From Synanceia verrucosa (Eukaryota > Chordata > Actinopteri > Perciformes > Synanceiidae), in contig CM056556.1 of NCBI GenBank assembly GCA_029721515.1, positions 26,310,169-26,374,168 of the forward strand: DNA of 64,000 nucleotides, given 5' to 3'. Under the pieces are notes generated by a model, which was not told where the DNA came from, did not search any database, and saw nothing but the letters and a program-made list of their open reading frames with translations. The position numbers and the translations under genes are program-made. Positions 37,325 through 49,700 of this stretch are shown here, in pieces. How positions within the stretch are numbered: the stretch's first letter is position 1; every line of letters begins with the position of its first letter.

Positions 37325-39973
37325 TGCATGACATATAAACATATAAAAACATAAACACAGTGCAGAGATAAAAACAAAAGAAAATAAAGTGACTTGGAAT
37401 AAATATGGAGAGCAAAATCTCTGATTATGTGATGCAATATGGCAGTTTCCTTACATCTTCAGTGTGTCCTCCAGACCTCATGCTTATCTAGTTCTTGTCT
37501 TTCTTTTTGCCTGAAGCTGTAGCTGAAGACAGTGATGATATTTCTTCTTGTGTTCAGACCAGCCCATCTTTCCCCTCCACCACCCAGCCACCCGGAGCTG
37601 CCTCCTCTGCTGGATGCTGCACCAGAGCTCCCCCTGCTGACTCACCTGTGGCTCCACGTCCTCTGACCGTTTCCATGGCGACATCTAGCGCCTCTCTGAC
37701 AGCTCATCCCCACCACAGCCAGTCTCAGAAAGTTCCTGTCACTCAATCATGGATCTCTTTCTGAATCTCATAAATTATGTATTTTTGCAGAACAAAGTGT
37801 CGTCAGGAGGCTGAATGAGCCTCACAGCTACATGTTAACAGGCTCCTCAGAAGATGAAGCTGCTGTATTAATGAAGAGTAAAGAAGCAACAAGCACTACA
37901 TGTGTGCTGCTCTCTGCTGCAGATTCAGTCTAAGCCCTGATCCTTCCTCAGGTGAGTGTTTCTGTCACCTGTGGGACATAGCATAGCTCTTCTATTAGTG
38001 AAGATGTACACTCCTACATACATCCTGATACAAACCACGGCACCTGTTGCAAAGTTATTGTATAGAAAATCACCTGCATGTGCTATAATATGCTATAAAG
38101 GTGTTGAAAACTCTCACTGCTGTCATAATGAAATATTATGATGGAAATGTGATGATGCCACACTTTATTGCATTTACAGGTTTCTGCAGCATGGTCTCTG
38201 ACAATGTATTGATGTGGATTGTATATAGCACAAAATACTAATGAAATACAAGTATTTATAAGTATTTTTTCTATTATCTGATTTCGAAAAAAAATACTTA
38301 AAACAGCTTAAGTAAAGGTGCTGATCAGAGATGTACAGTTTGTTTCCACTGAAAATTCAGATTATAAAAGAAATGCATGGAGGGAAGACTTAGAAATAGA
38401 TAAACCACCAGAGGATTTGGGAAAGAGCATCTAACAAAACTCACAATCAATCGATCATCACATGATTTAAACAGTTACAACATAAATATGAGAACATGTA
38501 TTACCCCAGTTATTTTAAATCAATATAATAGGAATATTCTGGATTTGTGTATGCATTATACTGAGGAGAAAGAGGCACTCTTCCACTGTGTACGGCAAAG
38601 AAATGAAGTAAAAGCTTTTTAGGAGGAGATTAATAAAAATATTTCAAAGTACATCCCAAGAATCGTGTTCTCTACATATTAGGAATCTATCCGAAGAATA
38701 AATTCACCAAAAGAGAAATCGGCAGGAGATGATCACCCACCTGCATGAAAATTAGGCTATTGTTATTATTTTACATGCATTTTGTAAAGCTTTTTGAGTC
38801 ACCCTGGTGTATGAAATGTGTCAACTAGACTCCACTGAATCATCTGATAATAATCTGAAATAAAAGCGATGAAAATATCAATGATGCAATAAGTCTGTAC
38901 AAAATCACGTTACTTAATGTGACATGTTGTCATGTTGCAGAATAAATATTTCAGTGGTTGCTAGATTGGTTTTCCTGCTGTCACTTTAGATAATTCAAGC
39001 ACAACAAAATGTGGTGCTTTGTTTTATCCAGTGTGTTAGTATATAGACAGAGACTTCTTGGTCATTTTTACAAGATGTGATCGATTGAAATATTTTTCCA
39101 AAATTCAGAATAATTGTTTGTGGTCAGCCTGTAAAACTATTAGATCTTAATGTTAAGTCTAATGTTGAATACATGTCTAATATTAAAGTGAATGCATGTG
39201 ATGGAGCAGAGACGTGGGTGTAGTTCACCAAGCATACTTTATTGACTCAACTGAATTCTGGGAAATCTATAAACATCATCTGGCTTCACATTAAATACAT
39301 GAAATGTGACCATTACATGACGCCTTTTTTCACGTATCACCAAACAGAGGAAATAACGGCTGACACAGTGTGAGCCACTCAGTCCTTTTACACTCAGAAG
39401 AACAGCCAGCTGTACGGCAGCTGAAAATAAATATCATCTAAGTATCGGTGTGACGCAGTTTGATTCCAGTTTGAAAACAGAATTATTAAGCACTAGGCTG
39501 TCTGTCTGCAGCTCTCAGAGGAAAAGATTCAACCTTCAACATCTGATCTGTTATTAAAATTCACCTTCCCTCAACCTGCCGTCTACTCGAGTTGAGAGAT
39601 ACTTAGGAGCAAATACCTCTGTATCAGTAGTGTGACGGCACTGAAGGGTCGGCCACAGGTGCTTTCAGTAATGTGGATATTTGACAAACAACAGTATGGT
39701 AAATTGAAATGTTCATTTTACTGTGATGCAGCCTGAAGGCACTTCTGCTGTTTAGTCTCATATCACAATATGTCCTCCAGTACTTCTATGTTTATTAAGC
39801 CTCTTATCTTAAATAAACCGAAAACCATTTTTGGCATGAAAATGGAAATATTTCAAGGAGCCACAACTGGAAAACTCATGAACTGCACAGATGACAGCTT
39901 CTTGAAATGCTGTTAGATTTTCCTCCTGCGTGTCTCCAGCGTTCAGACAGGAAGGACGTGGACAGGTGAGTTT

Positions 39974-40263
39974 TCATGAGTAGAACTTACTGTTGTTTAT
40001 CTTCTTCTCTTTTGTCCTGAGGCACAAAGAAAAGAGCAGGAATAAGCGGCGACTTGGCGGCTGTCGTGTCACCTGGCTGCCGAGTTCGAGGCTCACCTGT
40101 GGCTCTCGCTGGTGCTGCCCTCTCTGCTGAGGTGGTTGTGTTGGCGAGGGAGGGCGGAGCGCTGAATGTTGGTGTGTGTGTCGTACAGAAAAGGTTCGCC
40201 GCCGAGCTCCACCTGCTTCTTCCTCAGCTGGCTGGAGGATGAATACAGCTCCTCCTCTGCTTT
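39974..40263 (-). other. plcg2: plcg2 exons 31-32: C-terminal tail
   Basis: Exons: 40097-40263 and 39974-40016. The tail reads KAEEELYSSSSQLRKKQ, then EPFLYDTHTNIQ, and ends INNSKFYS with TGA at 39,974-39,976. EPFLYDTHTN keeps the tyrosine at the position of human Tyr1197. The following ~25 residues (LPRQHNHLSREGSTSESHR) are unlike mammalian PLCG2, the tail is ~6 residues shorter, and no tyrosine is seen where human has Tyr1217. The intron between the two exons is only 80 nt, so no exon is hidden there. Confidence 0.9.
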
Positions 40264-40343
40264 CTGGAGGACGAGTCATGAGAGCTCATTCAGGAAAGTA
40301 TCTCCATGCTGGCATCCAACTGCAGATCTGAATCAACCTTCAT

Positions 40344-40401
<58 letters not shown>

Positions 40402-43400
40402 TTTGCTCACCTCCGCTTGTTGTACATGGATGTAGATGAGCAGGGAGGCTAACTCTAAGTTTTCACTGTAGCCATTCTTCAGTGGTACTGAGCGGTAACC
40501 TGACGAAAAAAAACACTCATCAAACAGTAAAATAAAAGGAACACTCCGACAAATCTCATGCTATTTACGTTACTACTGTAGAGCCAGGTGAGTCTACTGT
40601 GAGTCCCCATTGACTCCCCATCCATTCACCCACTGTGTGCACTCTCTAAGTGTACATGCATCCTGGTTCCCATCAGGACCAGAGCCAGCCCAAGACATAA
40701 GCGAGCTAGGCACCTGCTTAAGGCCACCTGGCCTCTTGGGGGCCCCCAAGGGCTGCGAAAAAGGTGATAATAAGGATTCTAGATTCAGATTCAGAGAGGC
40801 CCTTAATATAAACATTATTCTGACAAAAAATATGACACACTATGTAATGAACTTACAGCCACACATATATTTTATTTACAATTTTTTCTAACACTTAGTT
40901 TATTTGTTTTGGAAACAACATCCCCCCTCTCTATTTAGTAGAATGGTTCAGTCCAGCTGCTCCATCAGACAGCCTGCAGAGAGCTAACTTTTCACAGAGT
41001 GGAGGAGGAGACGACAGGATGCCTCAAAAGTCAGGGAGGAAAAAAGAAAAGAAAAAAAGCTCAGACAGGAGAAAGAAGTGAAGGGTGGACAGTTTGTCAC
41101 CCTGTTCTTTTATAGGTAAGGTGGGTCTGTTAGTGGTTCATGTGATGGAAAGTTCTGGAACATTAGCCTGTTAGCTAGTCCTAGCTTTGTCTATAGTTTA
41201 TAAGCTAGCTCACTTTTCTCCCCATATCTGGATTTATTCATTTCACTGTTGTTTTAGTTGAATAATCAGTGCAGATAAAGTTTATCAAGCTGCTCGTATT
41301 CTATCAGTTCACCCTTTGTTATAAATGATTTTCTGAACAGACACAGATCAAAAGCCAGTATTATTGGCAATAAGAGGGCCCACAATTCAAATTTTGCATA
41401 GGACTCCATGGAGGCTTGGGTCATCTCTGATCAGGCTCACAGCAGAGTCCACATGCAGCTTCACTTTATCTTGCTCTAGTACAGGCAGCACTATTCAGGG
41501 GCGAGCCCTGACTTGGTAGGATGGGGAACTGGCTTACTTCTAACTTCTCTCAAAAGATGCAATAGGCAGAAAAGTAAAAGTCTGCTTCTCAGGAGCAAAT
41601 AACAGCAAGAATATTAGCATTGCTTGATAAGGAGAAGGTCACCTGAGCGGATCCCTTTGACTGGAAACGTGGCCTGAGCCAGGAAGTTGGGGTCTGAGAA
41701 CATGTCCTCCTCATTGACCACAAAGCGCAGAAAGGTGAGTTCAGGCTCGTAGACGGTGAAAACCGCAGAGTCTGCTGGGGATTTCCACACCGGGTTCAGA
41801 CCGTTGTCACCTGCAACCAACAGAACGACGCCACAGTTCACAGGATCACAGGATCACTCATCATTTCTCACTCCCCTCTCCTCCTCCCGTCTGTCCTTAC
41901 GATAGACGATGGTCTTGAACTTCTCTTCTGTGTGCCCACACAGCTCGATCTCCACGAACGGACTGGCGATGGAGCGGCCGGGCTTAGGAAGGTGTCTGGC
42001 AGCAATCACCTGCAGACAAACTGGTATGAAGTTCCCTCCAGACCGACAAGCAGCCTGATGATGATGTGTTTGAGGACAGACGTACCCGAACTGCAATCTT
42101 GTATTTGACCTTCTTCTTCTCCTGGTGAGGGTCGTAGCCGTCACAGCGCATGATCTCCGGCTGCAGCACGTAACCTGTCTGTCCATTCAGACTGAAGAGG
42201 GCGCTGTTCAGCTGGGTGTATCTGTCTGGATGGACACATTCACATTACATGCTTCTTTTACATTGTTTTTTCCAGTATTGTGCCTCTGCAGTTGTCCTTT
42301 CTGACAGCTTAGCCCAAATAAACCACACTACCTGCAGTCTGGAAGTTGAGAGCCACCATGTGACTGCCAGCCGCCCACAGAGAGTAAGGGTCATAGTTGG
42401 AGGACTCCACACGCTGGCCTTTTGGGTATACGCGACTCAGCGCTTTGCGGTTGTACTGCAGGAAGTCCTTGGTTCGACTCTTTCCTGGCAACTTGTTCTC
42501 CACGAAGGAGCGGATCTCTTTGTAGCTGTAACTGTCTGCAGAGACGAAGCCATTGTCAGACAGTCAGAAGTGGAGCGTGTGCTAAAGTTTGTTTTGTTGC
42601 ATGTGCATGTCTTTACCAAAGCGGTCCTTTTCCTTGCTGCGCGGCTGACAGTAAACCACCAGGTCCGACATCTCCATGGCAACCTCTGCCTTCTTCTCCA
42701 CTTCCTCCTGCTGTTTGATCTGAGATTGGACAGAAAAAAACAGCCACTTCCTGTGATGCTGACAGACCACCAGTAAAAGAGCCCATTGTGGTTTTACCCT
42801 GTCAGTCATAAACCGTCTTTAGATCCAGTCTGAACTGATGGAGCTGCTGCTACAAAGACAGGACTATAAAAGCTTGTGTCTGTATGTAACGTGGTTCAAA
42901 AAGCCCCTCTGGTACCGTGACACACTGACCTCCTGCTCTCTGTTATACTGCTTGCTCATCTCTCTCTGAGTGATGTCCCAGGCCACCTGGTACCACTCGA
43001 ACAGCTCCTCCAGAGATCCTGCCGCCAGGTCAAACTGCAGACTGTCCTGCTCCATGTCCTGCAGGGTCAACACGTTGGGCTTCCCGTTTTTACCATTTTT
43101 TACTACAAACAAGAAGCACAGAGGGCCAAGTGACGCACAACTGCTATACAAACATAGAAGCAATGCAAATACACTAAATTTGGTATTCAGTTCACCACAG
43201 GAAGTCACATGATGGGGTTTGTGGGTACGACTGTCAATGGCTGCTGCTTCAATTCAAGCACCAATTCTTTCATAAAAGGAAGTGCTCTATTATTGATTCA
43301 AGGTGAGGTAGAGCATTTATTTTTGTTTGACAGCATTAGAGCTAAAGTCAGGCTTTGCTGAGTAATTTTAATGAAGGGAAGGGACATTTTCCTCCACTAA

Positions 43401-46400
43401 TTCATGACATCCCAGCGCTGTGTGGTGTTTGTTCTCTCCAGGTTCTGAATGTGAATGATGTCTATCTCTATGTTGTTGTTGGCCTGTGAAGGTCTGTGAG
43501 GCTGAGTAACTTGTTAAATCCAGCAGTAAATCAGACACAGTACTCGTGGAAGTCCTCGTCCCATCATGCTGCTGATTAATTTACCTAACCTAAACACCAC
43601 AGAACAGTGCTCTGAAGGAGCCCTTCAGTCCCTTGTAAAGTAGTCCTGGGACTAAATGACCAGGAACTTCTGGCTTCAGAGGCTCAAGAAGTTTGGAGCC
43701 TCCAGATGAAAACCACAGGGCTTCAGGCTGACATGAAATGGTCAGATTTAGCTACGACTGTTTCATTGTTAGTTTGCAAAGCTTTCTATTTAGCTGTTTA
43801 ACTATGTACAGTGTGTACCAGGCACTGAAGGAACTCACAGTTTTGGATGTTGCACTTGGAGATGTCGATAACACCCTGACATAGTTCACCTAGAGGGTTG
43901 TCCTCCATGTCCTGTTTTAACACACAGCACACACACACATTATCTCCAGCTGTTTGTGCTTCATTCAAACACAGATCTGATGTCTGATCTTTACCTGGAC
44001 TTTGGCCCCAGGTTTGGTGTTGTTGATCACTTCCTCTACATAGTTAGACGGGAAGAAGTGCTGCAGCTTTCCACCATAGTCACCTTTCCACCTGTAATGA
44101 GTAGTGTGAACTCCAGTCTGACCAAGCTACTAGCTCAATATACAGTATATGCAGATGGACATATGCATTATGCACTTACCATCCATTGCCCTCCTTTGAG
44201 ACATTGTGTATCAGTGCTCCTTTGCTGAAGCTGAGCTCATCTGGCTTCTCAGTCTGGTAGCTGTACACAGCTCGAACTGTACTCTGAGGCTGAAGAGGAC
44301 AAACAGTCAGAAAACTGTGAACAGACTCAAAGCTGAAGGAGGACGGTGGTGGAAACACACCAGAGAGGGCTCGATCTCGTTGGGCTCCACGTACGTCTTC
44401 ACCTCATACAGAGAGGCACAGTCTTTCTCCTGTGTTAACACAACATACTGTAAGGATCAGCCATGGCACTAGAAACATATATATACAGTCATGGAAAAAA
44501 TTATTAGACCACCCTTGTTTTCTTCAATTTCTTGTTCATTCTAATATCTGGTACCACTAAACGTATAATACAATGAACACAACAAAAAATGCAGCTGGTC
44601 ACATAATACTTTATGTCCTATTTGACATTCTTAAGCTTAATTGATTCCCAGGGTATATAAGAGGCCATTTCATGTCACAAGCAGCACTGCACATGCAAAG
44701 GCCTAGAGTGGTTTCCTGCTTACATTCAAGCCGTAGCACAACTCAGAAGTTGTCAGCTCTCACATAATGCCTAAAACAAAAGAATTATGTGAAGCAACAA
44801 AGGCAAGCCATCTTGGCACTGTTGGAAATTGGCATGAGTGAGAGACAGGTAGCGAAAAACTGAAGATCTCCAAGACAGCCGTTCATTCCAACAAAAAAAA
44901 ACAAGCTAAACATGGCACTACCAAATTGCTACCTGGCCGTGGCAGGAAACGCCTTTCTACCCCACGAGATGACCGTGCACTCATCCGTTCCTGTGTCAGG
45001 AATCGTCGTCAGACCTCCAGGGACCTTAAAAATGAGTGGGCACTGTCGAGAAATGTGACTTGCTCGGCAAGGACAGTTCGAAACCGACTTGTTGAAGCTG
45101 GTTTGAAGTCACACAGAGCACGCAAGAAGCCCTTCATCAATGAAAGGCAGAGGAAGGCCCGGTTACTCTTTGCTCGAGACCACAAGGATTGGACTGTTGA
45201 TGATTGGGCTAAGGTTCTCTTCAGTGATGAATCCAATTTTGAATTGATGCCCACTCCAGCCAACTTACTGGTTAGGAGGAAGCCTGGAGAAGCTTACAAC
45301 CCAGACTGTCTTGCCCCTACAGTAAAACATGGGGTGGATCAGTCATGATCTGGGGTTGTTTCAGTCTGAGTGGAACAGGGCAAATGCAATTGTGTGAAGG
45401 CCGAATGAACCAGGTCAAGTACAGGACTACCCTTGAAAACAGTCTTCTTCCATCAGCTGGAAAACTCTTTCCTGCCTCGAATGACTGGATTTTCCAACAA
45501 GACAATGCCCCTTGCCACACGGCAAGGTCAGTTAAAGCCTGGATGGAGAACCACAACATTCGCACCATGCCTTGGCCTGCTCAATCACCAGATCTTAATC
45601 CAATTGAAAACCTGTGGAAAATCATCAAACTCAAAATGGAGAACCACAAGCCCAAAAACAAAGAAAATTTGTTTGAATTTGTCCAACAGGAATGGGCTGC
45701 TGTGACAGCAGAACAATGTCAGAAGCTGGTGGAGAGCATGCCAAGACGCATGGCTGCAGTCATCAAAAACAATGGTTATGCAATCAAGTATTAACTCTTG
45801 TGTGTATCATGTGTTTAAAGCAAACAGAAAAGAAAACATGGAATGCTTAAAAGTAGTGTTTTTGGCGGTACAATGCCATAGCTATTGATGTAAGAATTTA
45901 AGTAATTTTGGTTATTATCAAGAAAACCATGGAAAATGAATAATCCTTAGTTCTTAAATTAAACTCTCATGAGCTATTTTTGTTGTTATCATTATAATTG
46001 TCCAAACAAATGTACCTTTAGTTGAGCCAGGCATTAAAATTAACATGAAATTGAAGAAAACAAGGGTGGTCTAATAATTTTTTCCATGACTGTATATGTG
46101 ATATCAATCTTAAATGTCCAGTAGCTGAAATAATCAGCAAATCAAAAGTGAATTTATGACACGAAAACACAACAGCTTTGAAGTCATCAAAAGGCTGATG
46201 CTAACTTTTATTTAATACCATATTTTAGCAGCGATAAAGAGAATATCAGACATATCTCAGCAACTGTCATTGCTGTTATTATAGATAGATTATGGATAGT
46301 TTTTGGTGCACAGAGGATTAATCCTGATGACTTCTCAGTGCCTCCAAAGTGATTAGATTATTCTTTCTGTGGAATATGTTATCGATAATTATTATACTAA

Positions 46401-46726
46401 ACTGATTATTCATGCTCCAGGATTAATCCTAATGACTCCTATGATCCTTTATCATTGAGTGACATTTTGGTTAGAAGTGAAATGTCTCAACAATAGTGGG
46501 ACAATGTAGTAAGATTTACTAAACTCAAGTACAGTTTTGAGATACGTTTATTGAGTATTCCCACTTGATGCTTCTTTATAATTCTACTCCACTATATTTT
46601 GGAGACAAATAAGGTACTTTTTGCTACAACAATACAATAATGTAATTAACCATCCCTGCATTGTATATACTATAGTATATTTATAAAAAAAATCCCTACA
46701 TTTACCTGCTATCAACAACAAAGTGA

Positions 46727-46776
<50 letters not shown>

Positions 46777-49700
46777 AATTTTCTGATATATTTTACTTTT
46801 TCCACAAATTAAATGAAATATAAAATTCTTTTTTGACTGATCATTTCAGCCTGCTAGCCCACATTAAAGATCAACTTTTTTCACATTAGCATGCTGATAT
46901 TAGCATTTAGCTGGAAGTACAGTCTTAAAATGTTCTGGACAGTCTCCTACAATAAGTACTAACATGGGTAAATGTTCATGTAATGAAATAGTTCAGTAAG
47001 CTTCTCCTGCAGGACTCACTGTGCTGAATTGGTCCACCAGCTTCGGGGTGACCGGGTAACGTAGCTTGATCTTACGATACAGTGGCTTCTTCCTGAAGTA
47101 GTTAACCAGCTCCACAAGGCTCTCAAACTCTGTTGTGGTACCAAGCAGGTACATGTTGCCCTCCTTCTGGATTCGACAGTGTTTCACCTTACCATCGCCT
47201 CTGAAAAAGAGAGAGAGAGGTTTAACACACAGAAAAATGTCAGAAAGAAGAAATAAAGTCTTCAGCGTTAAGGCACCTGAATGTGATGGCGAAGGAGTCT
47301 GGCTCTCTTTCTCTCTGTCGGATGAGGAAAGCTCCATCTCTGGGAATCCTCAGCAGGTAATCCTCAGCCTGACCTCTGCTCAGGTTACTGTAAAACCATC
47401 TGCACAACACACACGACCACAGTTACACCATACTGTAGAAGTACTGTAAGTATTCATTCATGCTCTCTTGATTTTCTCACTGCCTGCAGAGTTTTAACTC
47501 TTGATGCTAAACGCAGGTGTTAAATAACAAACCCCATGTGCAGATGTGGGTTGGGCTGGGGTACAGCGTCAGTGAGGCGCAGCTCAAAGTCTTGGCAGCG
47601 CAGCGGGTTTTCTCTGTAGTGCTGGATCAGGGAGAAGATGCTGAGAAAGTGCAGGTTTGGCGTCATGTAGAAATAAGTCTGTGTGCCGTCTGATGCTGAG
47701 CGAATACGACAGTGCTGGACCCTCCCGCTGCGCCTGACGCACAAAACGTATCGGACAAATATACTCAAATTTGGTCTGGCACGGTGTATCAAACACAGGT
47801 TTATGCTGGGCTGGGCATGAGATGAAGAGCTTGTTTGTTGTACCAGAAGGAGAGGGTGAAGTCTGTGACATAGGTGTCACTCTGTCGAACCAAGAAGGTG
47901 CCATCTCTTCCTCCAGTCTCTGCACAGTAATCGTGGATCAGCCGCTCGGCCATCAGCCGGCCCTCCTTCAGGCGACCATGAAACCACGGCTCTGAGCAGT
48001 GCATGTCCTGGTGCTGAGAGAGGCGAGAGCAACACTGAGTCCAACACGCTGTCTCTTTATACATGGTGTTATATTGTCCAAATATTTCTGTATCAGCACA
48101 GAGTCCACATAAAATGCATTGTGGGTATCCACATGTCCATGCTTTTGTTGTCATTTTTAAGGTTATTTTTAGGCATACTCTATTTCTAGAAGTTTTAATT
48201 ATCGGCTACACCCCTGGTGGACACAGGGTGATGAAATCTGATGTTTTTGTTATAGTTTTGTGTTCTTGTTGGTTTCTTGTTATATTTTGCGTCTTGCTGT
48301 TGGAAACTTTTGTTTTAAAATTTATTTGAACAGCATGAATCTGCTTGTTGTCTGTGTTTGAGTCCGTCCTGCTTTGACACTTTTGAGGGCAGGTCTCTTT
48401 TTTTTTTTTTTTGCAGTATGAACGATTGTCTCTGTCTCTATAAAAAGTAGGGATATAATAAGTAATGTACTTCTTCACCTTCTTGGGATCTTCTTCCTCC
48501 TCCTCGTACTCCTCTGCATAGTACAGCTTGTCGTCAGAGATCACGCAGTAGTGCTTGTTCCATTGCTGAGGAAGAGGAATGAAAATGTTTGACTTGACAT
48601 GAAAACACACCGCTCATACTGGAAGCTTTTCAGAGCGACACGCTGAAGTCTGAATTCATTTGGAATATAAACCAACATCCACAAGGACGTCCCAACAATG
48701 ACACACACACAGTTACAGGAAGTATACGCTCATAATTTCACACTAACAACGATGATTTTTCTTCTTTATCATCACTTAAAACTACTGTTACTGTTAATAT
48801 GTCATGTATAAGTATACACAGTATGTGCATATTTATAAGGCTTGGCAGTGTCTTGTATCGAGTTTTATTTGCAGCCACACTGTTGTCATTAGGTGCATTA
48901 TAATGTATAAGACCTGGCCTTACATTATGATGCATTATGGCCTGACAGTACCTGGTCTACAGGGTCCCAGATCTCCAGATCTCCCTGTTTCTGTCCCTTC
49001 CTGAAGTCTTTGCTGAGTCCTCCTCCCTCCACACTCAGCTTCTTGTGCTGCACATGGAGGAAACATGGAGGGCTCAGTGTCAGTCGTGACAACAAAACAC
49101 AACTTCTTTTCACTGATTCACCAACCCCACTGCCACACCAGCGTGTTCAGACACAGCCTCACCTTGATGATGATCTTTCCCTTGAGCTGTGAAGGTGAAG
49201 GAAGCTGCTCAGCCATCTGCTCCACAGGTTCAGTCAGCATTTTGTCTCCAAACACGTCTCTGAAGATACGAGCCATCTGCCTCTGCTGCTCCAGAGGACA
49301 GTGCTCCTCTATAGACAGGATCACTGGGAACCTGAGGAGGAGACGTATGGAAACCTGTGGTTTTATGGCAATAAGACATATTAGAGAATAGAGATGAATA
49401 GAAGTGAATGAGTTTAAGTTTAATAGAACAATTAAATCAAATTAAAGGATGCATCGTATTTTAAACCTTTTAAATGTTGTCCAGACTGTTAGACACAAGC
49501 ACCTGTCGTGTTTTTTTGTGATTCTTACTCTGACGTGACAAAAGCATGGTCGTTAATGGCTTTGACCACGTCTTCAAACTTGATCTTGGTCGTTCTGGTC
49601 CAGCCGTGGTAGATGATTGGCTCCCCTGGTCCTTCCCAACAGTCCACTGGAGCGGTTGTAGATGCAGAATAACATATTAATTATTGTTAATGCAGCCCTC

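Larger units (their letters stand above)
35951..39237. other. Intergenic region between plcg2 and myo9a
   Basis: Contains the SINE at 37.0-37.3 kb and the 12-bp tandem repeat. A 89-codon plus-strand frame at 37,495 (Pro/Ser-rich) has no recognisable domain. 37.9-39.2 kb is AT-rich with nothing I can name. Confidence 0.6.

Noticed and set aside
45009..45568. Minus-strand frames over the Tc1 element
   Set aside because: Shadows of the plus-strand transposase sequence.
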